A program made the position numbers and the translations under genes. From Aneurinibacillus sp. REN35 (GTDB lineage: Bacteria > Bacillota > Bacilli > Aneurinibacillales > Aneurinibacillaceae), in assembly GCF_041379945.2 (NCBI RefSeq), contig NZ_JBFTXJ020000009.1, positions 62,001 through 126,000 of the forward strand: a DNA stretch of 64,000 nucleotides, given 5' to 3'. Shown here one piece after another: positions 9,959 to 21,318 of this stretch (position 1 is the stretch's first letter; the number at the start of each line of letters is the position of its first letter). Under the pieces are notes generated by a model. It did no database searches and was not told where the DNA came from. It saw nothing but the letters and a program-made list of their open reading frames with translations.

Positions 9959-11101
9959 TTAGTCTTTCAGCAGGTAGTTCGAGATGACAAGACGCTGGAT
10001 TTCGTTGGTTCCTTCGTATATTTGTGTGATTTTCGCATCACGCATGAAGCGTTCTACCGGATACTCGCGCGTATAGCCGTAGCCGCCGAATACCTGTACC
10101 GCATCAGTCGTTACTTCCATTGCGATATCACCTGCAAACAGCTTCGCCATCGCAGATGCCTTGCCGTACGATAATCCTTTATCTTCAAGTACAGCCGCTT
10201 GGTATGTGAGAAGACGGGCAGCTTCTACCTTGGTCGCCATATCCGCCAGCTTGAATGCGATGCCCTGCTGTGCAGAAATCGGCTTGCCAAACTGCTGGCG
10301 TTCCTTAGAATAGGCAATGGCATGCGTCAATGCTCCGTCCGCAATACCAACCGCCTGTGCAGCGATTCCGTTCCGGCCGCCATCAAGCGTCATCATTGCC
10401 ACTTTGAAGCCTTGGCCTTCAGCACCCAGCACGTTCTCGGCGGGAACACGGCAATCTTCAAAAATGATTTCCGTTGTGGCAGACGAACGGATACCAAGCT
10501 TCTTCTCTTTTTTACCTACTTTGAAGCCAGGCATGTCGCTTGTTACGATAAATGCAGTCTGACCTTTATGCTTAAGCTCAGGCTCTGTTGCTGCAAATAC
10601 GATGTAGATGTCAGCCAGTCCGCCATTCGTAATGAAGATCTTGCTTCCATTCAGAATGTAGTCGTCGCCGTCTTTTTTGGCCGTTGTCTTCATCCCTGCT
10701 GCATCCGAACCAGACCCCGGCTCAGTCAAGCAGTATGCGCCCATGCTTTTACCTTCTGCCAACGGACGGAGGAATTTCTGCTTCTGCTCCTCCGTACCAA
10801 ATTTGTAAATCGGCCAGCTGGCAAGTGATGTATGCGCAGACAGCGTAACACCGACGGAGGAATCGACGCGGGACAGCTCTTCTACTGCGATTACATAGCT
10901 TAAGAAGTCAAAGCCTGCGCCACCGTATTTTTCATCCCACGGAATACCGGTCAGGCCAAGCTCAGCCATCTTGTGGAACACTTCCATATCAAAGCGTTCT
11001 TCTTCATCCCGTTCTCCAGCCTTGTCGGCCAATTCATTCTCCGCGAATTCACGCACCATTTGACGCAGCATTTTATGTTCTTCAGACAATTGGAAATCCA
11101 T
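9959..11101 (-). CDS. acdA: Acyl-CoA dehydrogenase (AcdA type)
   Basis: 380 residues, FAD enzyme of the acyl-CoA dehydrogenase fold. It oxidises short or branched acyl-CoA to the 2-enoyl-CoA and passes electrons to ETF. The N-terminal helical domain includes ERDEEERFD and [10 protein letters not shown], very close to B. subtilis AcdA. The middle beta domain holds TEPGSGSDA, and the C-terminal domain carries the catalytic Glu in [11 protein letters not shown] near residue 363. It lies 19 bp downstream of mmgC and 4 bp upstream of meaB. In B. subtilis acdA is next to fadF and rpoE, matching this neighbourhood. Confidence 0.93.
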   Translation of the reverse strand: MDFQLSEEHKMLRQMVREFAENELADKAGERDEEERFDMEVFHKMAELGLTGIPWDEKYGGAGFDFLSYVIAVEELSRVDSSVGVTLSAHTSLASWPIYKFGTEEQKQKFLRPLAEGKSMGAYCLTEPGSGSDAAGMKTTAKKDGDDYILNGSKIFITNGGLADIYIVFAATEPELKHKGQTAFIVTSDMPGFKVGKKEKKLGIRSSATTEIIFEDCRVPAENVLGAEGQGFKVAMMTLDGGRNGIAAQAVGIADGALTHAIAYSKERQQFGKPISAQQGIAFKLADMATKVEAARLLTYQAAVLEDKGLSYGKASAMAKLFAGDIAMEVTTDAVQVFGGYGYTREYPVERFMRDAKITQIYEGTNEIQRLVISNYLLKD

Positions 11102-11120
11102 GTTCTCCCCACTCCTTTTA

Positions 11121-12263
11121 TTATTTGTTTAATAGATGCTTGGAAATCACAACACGCTGAATCTGGTTGGTGCCTTCATAAATCTGGGTTACTTTGGCAT
11201 CACGGAAATAGCGCTCCACCGGATATTCACGTGTATAGCCGTAGCCGCCGAATATCTGCACAGCTTCCGTCGCAACATTCATCGCTGTATCTGTCGCAAA
11301 GCGCTTCGCCATGGACGCTTCCATGCCGCATTTAATTCCTTTGTTGCGCAGTGCTGCGGCACGATATACCAGCATACGGGAGGCTTCAATCTGTGTCGCC
11401 ATATCGGCCAGCTTGAATCCGATGCCCTGATTAGCAGCAATCGGCTTACCGAACTGCTGGCGTTCCTTGGCATAGGCAATGGCGTGCTCAAGCGCCCCTT
11501 CTGCAATTCCAAGGCCCTGAGAGGCGATACCGATACGTCCTACATCCAGGTTCGCCATCGCGATCGTAAAGCCCATTCCTTCTTCGCCAAGCAGATTCTC
11601 CGCTGGAACTTCTGCGTTATCAAAAATCAGCTCACACGTGCTCGAACCATGAAGGCCCATTTTCTTTTCCTTTTTGCCGACAGTAAACCCTGGTGTATCT
11701 TTTTCTACAATGAATGCGGAGATTCCTTTTGATCCTTTTGACGGATCGGTGACAGCAAACGTGATGTACGTATCGGCAGCTCCTGCATTCGTAATAAAAA
11801 TTTTGGAGCCATTCAGAATGTACTTGTCACCTTTTTTTACTGCTGAGGTGCGCATGCTTCCAGCATCAGAGCCTGCGTTTGGCTCGGTTAAAGCAAATGC
11901 GCCAATGTACTCGCCTGAAGCTAACTTCGGCACGTATTTCTTTTTCTGTTCTTCATTGCCGAAATATAAAATTGGGTTTGTGCCTACTGATGTGTGTACA
12001 GACAAAATAACACCAACAGTTGGACTTACCTTAGAGATTTCATTGATTGCGAGAATATAGGAGATAAAGTCGGCTTCAGCGCCGCCCCATTTCTCTTCGA
12101 TTGGAATGCCCATTAGACCGTATTCACCCATCTTGCGAACAATCTCAAGCGGGAATTCATCCGTCTCTTCCATCTTCTCTACCTGTGGGGCGATCTCTTC
12201 GCGGGCAAAGTCCCGCACCATACGACGCATCATTTCTTGTTCTTCTGTAAATTGTAAATGCAT
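11121..12263 (-). CDS. mmgC: Acyl-CoA dehydrogenase (MmgC type)
   Basis: 380 residues, the second acyl-CoA dehydrogenase of the operon. Stretches such as [20 protein letters not shown] and the [12 protein letters not shown] region match B. subtilis MmgC more closely than AcdA. The FAD-contact motif TEPNAGSDA and the catalytic Glu in [11 protein letters not shown] are present. MmgC acts on short-chain acyl-CoA; in B. subtilis it is made in the mother cell. It is 37 bp downstream of mmgB and 19 bp upstream of acdA. The start ATG follows AGGAGGAGAAACC. Confidence 0.92.
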   Translation of the reverse strand: MHLQFTEEQEMMRRMVRDFAREEIAPQVEKMEETDEFPLEIVRKMGEYGLMGIPIEEKWGGAEADFISYILAINEISKVSPTVGVILSVHTSVGTNPILYFGNEEQKKKYVPKLASGEYIGAFALTEPNAGSDAGSMRTSAVKKGDKYILNGSKIFITNAGAADTYITFAVTDPSKGSKGISAFIVEKDTPGFTVGKKEKKMGLHGSSTCELIFDNAEVPAENLLGEEGMGFTIAMANLDVGRIGIASQGLGIAEGALEHAIAYAKERQQFGKPIAANQGIGFKLADMATQIEASRMLVYRAAALRNKGIKCGMEASMAKRFATDTAMNVATEAVQIFGGYGYTREYPVERYFRDAKVTQIYEGTNQIQRVVISKHLLNK

Positions 12264-12300
12264 GGTTTCTCCTCCTAGCTCCTGTTGCTTTTCTCTTTAC

Positions 12301-13152
12301 CTACTCATATACGTAGAATCCGCGACCTGATTTGCGTCCTAGCCATCCTGCTTTTACATACTTGCGCAGCAGCGGGCATGGACGATACTTCGAATCACCG
12401 AAGCCTTCATGCAGCACTTCCATAATGGATAGGCACGTATCAAGACCGATAAAGTCAGCCAGTGTTAGCGGCCCCATCGGATGATTCATACCAAGCTTCA
12501 TGATTTCATCAATCGCTTCCGGTGTCGCTACGCCTTCGTATACGCAGTAGATGGCCTCATTAATCATCGGCATCAGTACGCGATTGGAGATAAAGGCTGG
12601 GAAGTCGTTAACTTCTACGCCTACTTTGTTCATCTTCTCGGATAGCTCAGCGACAATGCGGTATGTCTCATCCGATGTAGCCAATCCGCGAATAACCTCA
12701 ATCAACTTCATTACCGGAACCGGATTCATGAAGTGCATACCGATGACTTTCTCCGGACGATTGGTTACCGCCGCAATCTCCGTGATCGGAAGTGAGGACG
12801 TATTGCTTGCAAGAATCGCATGCGCTGGTGCGATTTCATCTAATTGCTTAAAGATCTCTGATTTAATCGCCATGTTTTCTACAGCCGCTTCCACTACAAA
12901 GTCAATATCTTTGGCATTATTAATGTCTGTAGATGGAGTGATGCGGCTTATGATCGCTTGTTTCTCTTCTTCTGTTTTGCGTCCCTTTTCCACATCACGG
13001 GTCAGATTTTTCGTGATCACGCCAAGACCGCGCTGTACGAACTCTTCTTTTACATCGTGCAGTATAACGTCAAGACCCGCTTGCGCTGCTACCTGAGCGA
13101 TGCCGCTTCCCATCTGGCCTGCGCCAATGACCATGAATTTTTTTACTTCCAT
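12301..13152 (-). CDS. mmgB: 3-hydroxybutyryl-CoA dehydrogenase (MmgB type)
   Basis: 283 residues. It oxidises 3-hydroxyacyl-CoA to 3-ketoacyl-CoA with NAD(P). The Rossmann motif GAGQMGSG is at about residues 9-16, the [13 protein letters not shown] segment carries the catalytic His, and the C-terminal helical domain contains NHPMGPL and ends [12 protein letters not shown]. The ATG at 13152 is used because AAGGAG lies eight bases upstream; an in-frame GTG at 13161 overlaps that site. It follows mmgA after 169 bp containing an inverted repeat and starts a tight run of genes through meaB. Confidence 0.93.
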   Translation of the reverse strand: MEVKKFMVIGAGQMGSGIAQVAAQAGLDVILHDVKEEFVQRGLGVITKNLTRDVEKGRKTEEEKQAIISRITPSTDINNAKDIDFVVEAAVENMAIKSEIFKQLDEIAPAHAILASNTSSLPITEIAAVTNRPEKVIGMHFMNPVPVMKLIEVIRGLATSDETYRIVAELSEKMNKVGVEVNDFPAFISNRVLMPMINEAIYCVYEGVATPEAIDEIMKLGMNHPMGPLTLADFIGLDTCLSIMEVLHEGFGDSKYRPCPLLRKYVKAGWLGRKSGRGFYVYE

Positions 13153-13202
13153 TGTCTCCACTCCTTATATGTGAGATTAAAGTAAAGAAAATTATAAAGA
13201 GA

Positions 13203-13307
13203 GTAACAAGAAAAAGTGAGCTGCTAAGAGAGGAGCCGGATGCCTTTCTCTCTTTTCTATACACAAGCTGGCCTATGTTCTCCTTCTCTATCACATTCTC
13301 TTGTTAC
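13203..13307. repeat. Inverted repeat in the mmgA-mmgB gap
   Basis: GTAACAAG (13203-13210) and CTTGTTAC (13300-13307) flank about 90 bases that hold a second short GAGAG/CTCTC pairing. On the mRNA this would fold into a long hairpin between the two coding regions. It could be a processing or stabilising element; no T run marks it as a terminator. Confidence 0.4.
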
Positions 13308-13321
13308 TTCGTCTTTGCCTG

Positions 13322-14509
<1,188 letters not shown>

Positions 14510-14527
14510 TCTTGCGCCTCCTTAAAA

Positions 14528-14571
14528 TTTATAATGGATACGATATACATAATCGAACGATTGCTCAGTCA
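14528..14571 (-). promoter_or_regulatory. mmgA promoter with overlapping FadR-like operator
   Basis: Minus strand -35 TTCGAT (14552-14557), 18-base spacer, -10 TATAAA (14528-14533). An 18-base site at 14554-14571, read on the minus strand as TGACTGAGCAATCGTTCG, overlaps the -35. The operator starts two bases inside the -35 hexamer, exactly as at fadF. A bound repressor would block polymerase. Confidence 0.6.
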
Positions 14572-14589
14572 GTTAATTCTCGGAAAGAG

Positions 14590-14613
14590 ACCCGGCAGTA
14601 AAAACTGCCGGGT
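14590..14613 (-). terminator. Terminator of fadF
   Basis: Perfect 10-bp stem ACCCGGCAGT / ACTGCCGGGT with a four-base loop, 55 bases after the fadF stop. The T run on the minus strand is short (TCTCTTT). It separates fadF from the mmgA promoter. Confidence 0.7.
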
Positions 14614-14668
14614 TACAGTTCCTTCCTCTTCCATTGTATCAATGTTCGAACAAATGCAAAAGAGTATT

Positions 14669-16798
14669 CTATAAAGATTTTTCTAAAATCTCAACCATAT
14701 CGAGCGTTTGTACTTTATCTTCTACTTCTTTCGCTTTCGTTCCGTCCGAAAGCATGGTCAGGCAATATGGACAGGAGCTTCCGATCGTGGTCGGATTCAC
14801 GGCCAAAGCCTGCTCCGTTCGTGCAATATTAACTCGCGTACCCTGGTGCTCTTCCTGCCACATCATGCCACCGCCTGCACCGCAGCACATGCTATCACAG
14901 CCTGAGCGCTCCATCTCTACAATCTCCACACCTGGAATAGCGGACAAAATGTCGCGCGGAGCACCAAAGATGTCATTATAGCGACCTAAGTAACAGGAAT
15001 CATGGAATGTAACACGATCCTTCACTTCGTTCACCGGCTTGAGGCGACCTTCCTTAATCCATTGCGCCAACAGTTCAGTATGGTGGTACACTTCCACATC
15101 TTCTAGACCGAATTCTGGATATTCATTCTTGAACGTATTGTACGCATGCGGATCCATCGTTACAATTTTCTTTACTTCATACTTCTGGAAGTTGCCGATG
15201 TTCTCCATCGCCAGCTCCTGGAACAGCAGCTCATTTCCGAGGCGGCGAGCCGTATCGCCTGAGTTCTTCTCTTCATTGCCAAGAATGGCAAAGGAAATGC
15301 CTGCCTTGTTCATGACACGAACAAAGGATTGCGTGAGCTTGATGCTTCGATTATCGAACGAGCCCATGGAACCGACAAAGAACAGATACTCAAATGATTC
15401 CGCTTCTTTTACGGTCGGCACCAGATCTTCCATGCCTTCGCGCCATTTGATCCGGTCTTTCCGGTTAATGCCCCACGGGTTGCTTTGCCGCTCAATGTTG
15501 CTTAGCGCACGCTGCGCATCCGATGGCATTTGACCTTCCGTCATGACCAGATAACGACGCATATCAATAATATGACCCACATGCTCATTGGCAACCGGAC
15601 ACTGGTCTTCACAGTTGCGGCACGTCGTACAGGCCCACAGTTCTTCCTCGGTAATGACGTCACCAATCAGGTTTACATCATATTCGATTTTCAATGCGGA
15701 GGAGCCCTCTGTAGCCGCAGCCACTTCTTCCCCTGCCTGGCCTACCCCTGCCGCACGCGCTTGTGCAGCGAGCACATTGCCATTCGATTCTTTGAATACA
15801 GCGGCAGGCATCCATGGCGTACGACCGGTGATTGCCGCCCCTTTCTCTGTTAAATGATCGCGCATCTTTACGATCAGATCCATCGGAGAGAGCGTCTTGC
15901 CTGTGCCTGCTGCCGGACACATGCTTGTACAGCGTCCGCATTCTACACACGCATACAGGTCAATCAGTTGGTTTTGTGTAAAATTCTCAATCCGACCAAC
16001 ACCGAATTCTTCCGCTCCTTCTTCTTCAAGCTTCTCAAAGTCGATGGTGCTCAGCTTGCCCGGCGAACGGGTTTTATCCTTCATTAACCAGTTATACGGG
16101 GCGAACAGCAGATGCGCATGCTTGCCCTGCGGAATATAGACCAAGAAGAACAGCAGCGTAAGCAGATGCACCCACCAGAATACGTAAAACAGAACGCCTG
16201 CCGCAGTTGATCCCAGACCGGAAAGCGCAATGGCTAAACTTGAAGCAATCGGCTGTGTCGAACGGAAACCCACTTCCTCCGGATGCAGCCAGATGATCTC
16301 CAATCCTTCAGATAACAGCGTGCTGACCATCAGAATCGTAATCAGCCACACGACCAGATTGGCTTTCCAGCCGCGTTTTAAGCGCTTTAATTTTTCTACA
16401 TTTCGACGATACCACGCGTAGAAAATCGCAAGTAAAATCGATACGACCACGACTTCCTGAAACAGCAAGAAGTATGGATACGCCGAACCAAACGGCAGGT
16501 GAGAACCCGGTTTCAAGCCTTTCCAGATTAAGTCGATCGCACCGAATTGAACAAGTAAAAAGCCGTAGAAAAGCACAATATGCATGACACCGCTTTTGGA
16601 ATCTTTTAGTAGTTTCTTTTGTCCAAAAACGTTGACCCAGAACGCATTGAGGCTTCGGGTCGCATCGTCCTTCAAATTGGCCGCTTGTCCCAACTTGATG
16701 TACGTTATACGGCTGTAGACAAGATGCGCAAATAAATACAGCGCATAGCCAACGACCGCAAAAAACGCTATGAGGTTAATTAGCGGCAAAAAATTCAT
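14669..16798 (-). CDS. fadF: Membrane-bound iron-sulfur oxidoreductase FadF (heterodisulfide-reductase-like)
   Basis: 709 residues; B. subtilis FadF (YwjF) is about the same size. About five transmembrane helices (roughly 5-30, 70-92, 108-130, 146-168, 187-222) form a nitrate-reductase-gamma-like cytochrome b domain. Two 4Fe-4S motifs follow: CVECGRCTSMCP from 284 and CTTCRNCEDQCP near 395. Two CCG domains at the C-terminus include HDSCYLGRYND and CDSMCCGAGGG. It is thought to pass electrons from ETF and acyl-CoA dehydrogenases into the quinone pool. It has its own operator-overlapped promoter and terminator and lies beside the beta-oxidation operon. Confidence 0.93.
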   Translation of the reverse strand: MNFLPLINLIAFFAVVGYALYLFAHLVYSRITYIKLGQAANLKDDATRSLNAFWVNVFGQKKLLKDSKSGVMHIVLFYGFLLVQFGAIDLIWKGLKPGSHLPFGSAYPYFLLFQEVVVVSILLAIFYAWYRRNVEKLKRLKRGWKANLVVWLITILMVSTLLSEGLEIIWLHPEEVGFRSTQPIASSLAIALSGLGSTAAGVLFYVFWWVHLLTLLFFLVYIPQGKHAHLLFAPYNWLMKDKTRSPGKLSTIDFEKLEEEGAEEFGVGRIENFTQNQLIDLYACVECGRCTSMCPAAGTGKTLSPMDLIVKMRDHLTEKGAAITGRTPWMPAAVFKESNGNVLAAQARAAGVGQAGEEVAAATEGSSALKIEYDVNLIGDVITEEELWACTTCRNCEDQCPVANEHVGHIIDMRRYLVMTEGQMPSDAQRALSNIERQSNPWGINRKDRIKWREGMEDLVPTVKEAESFEYLFFVGSMGSFDNRSIKLTQSFVRVMNKAGISFAILGNEEKNSGDTARRLGNELLFQELAMENIGNFQKYEVKKIVTMDPHAYNTFKNEYPEFGLEDVEVYHHTELLAQWIKEGRLKPVNEVKDRVTFHDSCYLGRYNDIFGAPRDILSAIPGVEIVEMERSGCDSMCCGAGGGMMWQEEHQGTRVNIARTEQALAVNPTTIGSSCPYCLTMLSDGTKAKEVEDKVQTLDMVEILEKSL

Positions 16799-16857
16799 TT
16801 GTTTCTCATCTCCTTCTCCACGAAATAATCTGACTAGATTGAAAAATAGCTACCTTT

Positions 16858-16900
16858 ATCATATCATGTAATGCCCTGGTTGTGAATGACCATTCAGTCA
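16858..16900 (-). promoter_or_regulatory. fadF promoter with overlapping FadR-like operator
   Basis: Minus strand -35 TTCACA (16881-16886), 17-base spacer, -10 TATGAT (16858-16863). The site TGAATGACCATTCAGTCA on the plus strand (16883-16900) overlaps the -35 and, as I recall the consensus, matches the B. subtilis FadR box TGAATGAMTARTCATTCA at 15 of 18 positions. The rest of the 309-base gap 16799-17107 shows only A/T-rich sequence and the argS terminator. Confidence 0.7.
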
Positions 16901-17044
16901 GATGTATCTCGCAAAAAATAAATACCACTCCTAATATTGAATATTCTATCTGTTTTTTCATTTTCCTGCTAGATGTAAAAAGTTAGATTTGCGCTTTTTA
17001 CATAACTTTCTTTTATTTTGTTCTCTTTTTCGTTACAAAAACGG

Positions 17045-17090
17045 AAATAAAAATACCTGTCTTCTACATAAATAGGAGACAGGTAACTTA
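17045..17090 (-). terminator. Terminator of argS
   Basis: Minus strand: TACCTGTCT paired with AGACAGGTA over a loop of about 14 bases, followed by TTTTTATTTCC. It begins about 20 bases past the argS stop. Confidence 0.75.
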
Positions 17091-17107
17091 TCCATTCAAT
17101 AATGTGA

Positions 17108-18778
17108 TTACATTCTTTCTGGAGCAGAAACGCCAATCAGACGCAGCGCATTGACAATTGTAGTCTGCACGGCTTTCATCAGCGCAAGACGTGCATGTGT
17201 CAATCCTTCATCGTCTGTGATTACGCGCTCCGCATTATAGAAGCTATGGAACAGCGATGCCAAATCATGCACATAGCGTACAATACGATGAGGTGCCAAT
17301 ACCTCTGCAGCACCCGCAATCTCCTGCGGAAACTCACCCAGATGCTTCAGCAGGTCAATTTCCTTCTCACTTTCCATGCGGCTGAAATCCGCTTTGCCCA
17401 TATCAAATGCAATACCCTGCTCATCAGCCTGACGGAAAATACTGCAGATGCGCGCATGGGCATACTGTACATAGAAGACTGGATTCTCATTCGACTTCGA
17501 TACCGCCAGATCCATGTCAAAATCTAAGTGCGCATCTTGGCTGCGCATTGCAAAGAAGTAGCGAGTCGCATCGGTTCCTACTTCTTCCATTAGATCACGC
17601 ATCGTCACCGCTTTGCCGGTACGCTTCGACATCTTCACTTTTTCGCCACCTTGATACAGACTGACCATCTGATTAATCAGAACAACCAGTTGGTCCGCAT
17701 CATGACCAAGACACTGCATCGCAGCCTTCATCCGCGGAATATATCCGTGATGGTCAGCGCCCCAAATATTAATCAATTGATTAAATCCACGGCTGAATTT
17801 ATTCTCATGATATGCAATATCTGGCGTTAGATACGTATACGTACCATCCTGCTTAATTAATACACGGTCCTTGTCATCCCCGAAATCGGTAGAACGGAGC
17901 CATGTCGCACCATCCTTATCATACACATAGCCTTTCTCACGCAGCACGCCGACAATCTCCTCCACTGCGTTTGTTTCGTACAAGGATGTTTCACTGAACC
18001 ATTCATCGAATTTCACACGGAAATCGGCAAGGTCCGTCTTGATTTTCTCAAGTTCCTTATCACGGCCCCAGTTACGGAAGAAGACAAAACGCTCTTGCGG
18101 CTCCATCTTGGCATATTTGTCGCCATCTTTTGCGGCCAGCTCTTTTCCGAAATCGATAATATCCTGACCATAGTAGCCATCCTCTGGCATCTCGGCATCC
18201 TGACCGAGCGCTTGGAAATAACGTGCTTCAAGAGAACGCGCCAGATTTACTATCTGATTTCCTGCATCGTTAATATAATACTCTCGCGATACGTCATAGC
18301 CCGCCATATCGAGCACATTGCACAGCGCATCCCCAAATGCAGCACCACGCGCATGACCTAAGTGCAGGCTGCCTGTTGGATTGGCGCTAACGAATTCTAC
18401 CTGTACTTTTGTTCCTCTGCCTGCATCGGTACGTCCATAAGCGTCACCCGCATCGATAACCTGACCAATTACACCGGTCAGATAGCTGTTATCCATATAA
18501 AAGTTAATAAAGCCCGGGCCTGCAATCTCAACTTTAGAAATGCTGGCGGCCTGCTTGTTAAAATGAGCAACAATCTCTTCAGCAATCTGACGCGGGTTTT
18601 TACGTGCAATACGCGTTAGCTGCATTGCGACATTCGTCGCATAATCCCCATGCTGCTTATCCTTTGGCAGCTCCAGTACAAAGTCCGGGATTTGTTCCGC
18701 TTCGACAATTCCCGCTGCTATGACAGCTTGTTTAATTTGTTCAATAATTTTACCTTTGGTTTGTTCTACTACACTCAC
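17108..18778 (-). CDS. argS: Arginyl-tRNA synthetase
   Basis: 556 residues, the same as B. subtilis ArgS. It charges tRNA-Arg with arginine. The N-terminal Add-1 domain, the class I signature [12 protein letters not shown] (HLGH) near residues 125-135, the KMSKR loop ([13 protein letters not shown]) and the C-terminal DALR anticodon-binding domain ending [11 protein letters not shown] are all present. The frame is open to 18826, but the GTG at 18778 ([10 protein letters not shown]) follows GAGGAGGATTACC, so it is the start. ywiB lies 26 bp upstream on the same strand, as in B. subtilis, and the two are probably one transcript. Confidence 0.97.
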   Translation of the reverse strand: MSVVEQTKGKIIEQIKQAVIAAGIVEAEQIPDFVLELPKDKQHGDYATNVAMQLTRIARKNPRQIAEEIVAHFNKQAASISKVEIAGPGFINFYMDNSYLTGVIGQVIDAGDAYGRTDAGRGTKVQVEFVSANPTGSLHLGHARGAAFGDALCNVLDMAGYDVSREYYINDAGNQIVNLARSLEARYFQALGQDAEMPEDGYYGQDIIDFGKELAAKDGDKYAKMEPQERFVFFRNWGRDKELEKIKTDLADFRVKFDEWFSETSLYETNAVEEIVGVLREKGYVYDKDGATWLRSTDFGDDKDRVLIKQDGTYTYLTPDIAYHENKFSRGFNQLINIWGADHHGYIPRMKAAMQCLGHDADQLVVLINQMVSLYQGGEKVKMSKRTGKAVTMRDLMEEVGTDATRYFFAMRSQDAHLDFDMDLAVSKSNENPVFYVQYAHARICSIFRQADEQGIAFDMGKADFSRMESEKEIDLLKHLGEFPQEIAGAAEVLAPHRIVRYVHDLASLFHSFYNAERVITDDEGLTHARLALMKAVQTTIVNALRLIGVSAPERM

Positions 18779-18804
18779 GGTAATCCTCCTCAATCTATAT
18801 GGCA

Positions 18805-19239
18805 TTATGCACGCGTAAGCCGACACTGCACTGTATATCGTCCAATGTTCTGCTCATTCAGATACAAGTCATACACCCAGACCGCCGTGCGGAGATATCC
18901 GTCCGCATCATAGCGAAGCGCAATGTCTCTTGTATCGGTATCCATCTGCATCACGCCTGCTGCACTATGATACAATCCGCCTGTTTTTACTCCGGGGCGA
19001 TATGACTGTCGCATCGATACCACCCCGTTGCGAATGACGACAATTTCATCCTCTTTTACCTTGACGGTTGCGTTCGTCTCTCCAGCCTCATCCTGCTCTA
19101 CATACTTTATGTACCAAGTTCCATTCATAAAATAAAGCTGTCCGGTATAGGCAATTCGATTCGTCTCCGCCGGAGCCATCGTCAGAGAGAATTCGCTAAT
19201 TACTTCAATGCTGACTTCTTGTACGGGAAATGTACCCAA
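18805..19239 (-). CDS. ywiB: DUF1934 family beta-barrel protein YwiB
   Basis: 144 residues from a TTG at 19239; B. subtilis YwiB has 142. It is a DUF1934 calycin-like beta-barrel protein of unknown function. The [21 protein letters not shown] block, the [15 protein letters not shown] strand and the MRQSYRPG motif are typical. TTG is preferred because AGGTGA sits five bases upstream; the in-frame GTG at 19248 is itself part of that ribosome binding site. It precedes argS by 26 bp, a conserved pairing. Confidence 0.85.
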   Translation of the reverse strand: MGTFPVQEVSIEVISEFSLTMAPAETNRIAYTGQLYFMNGTWYIKYVEQDEAGETNATVKVKEDEIVVIRNGVVSMRQSYRPGVKTGGLYHSAAGVMQMDTDTRDIALRYDADGYLRTAVWVYDLYLNEQNIGRYTVQCRLTRA

Positions 19240-19316
19240 TTGTATCACCTAATAAGCTCAATCTTTGTTATTTCTATATTCTACGAGATATGGATAAGAA
19301 GAAGCAAGATATAAGG

Positions 19317-19344
19317 AAAAGTGCGGTCCGTAAATAGACCGCAC
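19317..19344 (-). terminator. Terminator of speE-speB
   Basis: Perfect 8-bp stem GTGCGGTC / GACCGCAC with an 8-base loop, followed on the minus strand by TTTTCCTT. It starts about 17 bases after the speB stop. Confidence 0.75.
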
Positions 19345-19360
19345 TCTCTCTATCATTTCC

Positions 19361-20227
19361 CTATTTAACCATTGTTAAAATCACTTCACGAATCATTTTG
19401 GAGGCGAGAATTTGCGTTCTTTCTGACTGGTCAAGCACTGGCGCCACTTCTACAAGGTCAAAGCCTACGACGTTAAGCTCCGACAGCAGATAAATCGATT
19501 CAATCGCTTCCGCAGAAGAAATGCCGCCCGGCTCAGCTGTCCCTGTTCCCGGTGCATAGGCTGGATCTACGGCGTCAATATCGAACGTAACATAGACAGG
19601 GCGTCCCTTTAATTCTTCGAGGCATTCTTTTAACGGCTCAATCACTTTGAATTTGCTCAAGTGCATGTGATCCCGCGCGAACTCGAATTCTTCCTTCAAG
19701 CCGGAACGGATGCCGAACTGGTATACGTTCTCCGGTTTCACATAATCAAGCGCGCGGCGAATAATGGCGGAGTGGGATAGTGCTTCCCCTTCCATCTCTT
19801 CGCGCAGATCAGTATGGGCATCAATATGCACAACAACTAAGTCCGGATATTTCTCAGCCATAACTTTAATCGGAGCCAGGCTTACAAGGTGCTCGCCACC
19901 CAGACCAATCGGGAATTTATTGTCCGCGACGATTTTGCGTACGTATTCTTCAATCGCATCCAGACTGCGCTGAGCACTGCCAAACGGAAGCGGAATATCC
20001 CCCGCATCAAAATAAGCAACTTCACTAAGTTCACGATCTGCATACGGGCTGTAGTCTTCTAGGTTAATCGACACTTCGCGAATACGGGTCGGACCGAAGC
20101 GGGAGCCAGGGCGAAAACTGGTTGTCCAATCCATCGGCATGCCATAGATGACAGCCTGTGCGTCTTCATATGTGCTCTGTGCTTCAAAGAATGCATGCCC
20201 GCTGTAAGATGGGTTAAAAAAATGCAC
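19361..20227 (-). CDS. speB: Agmatinase (agmatine ureohydrolase)
   Basis: 288 residues, ureohydrolase/arginase fold. It splits agmatine into putrescine and urea with a binuclear manganese centre. The metal ligands are in GGEH, DAHTD and TFDIDAVDPA. The SHSAIIRR loop and APGTGTAEPGG are also conserved. It follows speE by 12 bp, so the two form the usual polyamine operon: agmatine to putrescine, then putrescine to spermidine. The start ATG at 20227 follows AGGAGTTGCCGTGC. Confidence 0.95.
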   Translation of the reverse strand: MHFFNPSYSGHAFFEAQSTYEDAQAVIYGMPMDWTTSFRPGSRFGPTRIREVSINLEDYSPYADRELSEVAYFDAGDIPLPFGSAQRSLDAIEEYVRKIVADNKFPIGLGGEHLVSLAPIKVMAEKYPDLVVVHIDAHTDLREEMEGEALSHSAIIRRALDYVKPENVYQFGIRSGLKEEFEFARDHMHLSKFKVIEPLKECLEELKGRPVYVTFDIDAVDPAYAPGTGTAEPGGISSAEAIESIYLLSELNVVGFDLVEVAPVLDQSERTQILASKMIREVILTMVK

Positions 20228-20239
20228 GGCAACTCCTCC

Positions 20240-21070
20240 TTATTTCACCAGATCTTCTACAAACTTCGGTAGCACAAACGCTGCGTGGTGCAAGCGCGGT
20301 GTATAGTACTTTGTCTCGCGTTCTGGAATGCTTTGTACATCTACCGCTTCCGGATCGTACTTTTTCGAGCCGATTTGGAATACCCACATGCCGCTTGGAT
20401 ATGTTGGGATGTTCGCTATATATGCTTTCGCAATCGGGAAGATCTCTTTGATATCTTTATTTACTTTACGAATCAGGTCAGCTTTGAACCACGGGTTGTC
20501 CGTCTGTGCAACAAACATGCCGTCTTCTTTCAGGGCTTCATAGATACCTTGATAGAAACCGCGCTCAAACAACGGAGCTGCCGGGCCAACCGGTTCTGTA
20601 GAATCTACCATAATTACATCATAGAGGTTTTTGCTTTTAACAATATGCATAAAGCCATCGTCAACCTGTACATCTACACGCGGATTATCAAGTTCACAGG
20701 CGATTTCCGGAAGGTATTTCTTGGAATACTCAATAACCTTGCCGTCAATATCTACTAACGTCGCTTTTTTAACCTTCTCGTGTTTCATAATTTCACGGAT
20801 GACACCGCCGTCACCGCCGCCAACAACAAGCACATTCTCCGGATTTGGATGCGTATTAAGAACCGGATGCGCTACCATTTCATGGTAGACGAACTCATCT
20901 TTTTGTGAAGTCATCACCATGCCGTCAAGGAACAACATGTTACCGAACTCTTCCGTCTCCACCATATCAAGCTTTTGGAATTCGGTCTGTTCTGTATGTA
21001 AAGTTTTATTAACTTTAATCGTAATACCAAAGTTTTCGGTTTGCTTTTCTGTGAACCAGAATCCACCCAT
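20240..21070 (-). CDS. speE: Spermidine synthase (putrescine aminopropyltransferase)
   Basis: 276 residues. It transfers the aminopropyl group from decarboxylated SAM to putrescine. The Rossmann core has [15 protein letters not shown], the acidic LVDID, and the catalytic [11 protein letters not shown] loop with its Asp. The [18 protein letters not shown] entry segment and the C-terminal [10 protein letters not shown] are typical of Bacillus SpeE. It heads the speE-speB operon. The ATG at 21070 follows AAAGGAGACTGGAAAAG. Confidence 0.96.
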   Translation of the reverse strand: MGGFWFTEKQTENFGITIKVNKTLHTEQTEFQKLDMVETEEFGNMLFLDGMVMTSQKDEFVYHEMVAHPVLNTHPNPENVLVVGGGDGGVIREIMKHEKVKKATLVDIDGKVIEYSKKYLPEIACELDNPRVDVQVDDGFMHIVKSKNLYDVIMVDSTEPVGPAAPLFERGFYQGIYEALKEDGMFVAQTDNPWFKADLIRKVNKDIKEIFPIAKAYIANIPTYPSGMWVFQIGSKKYDPEAVDVQSIPERETKYYTPRLHHAAFVLPKFVEDLVK

Positions 21071-21318
21071 CTTTTCCAGTCTCCTTTCGCATTTTCACAG
21101 ATGTGAAAAGCGGTATATTTTGCAATGATCCTTAGCGAGAATCCTCTAAAACAAGTAAATTATATAGGACTCACTCCAAAAATCAAGCACTCATTTTTTA
21201 TCTTACCCCATCTGCCTGCCACTTCCCAGAAAACTGAATTAAAAATCATCAAACTTTTACATTTTTTCTCCGTATAACCTTATGTATCCATTTCATTTTC
21301 TAAAGGAGGAAGCCGCTT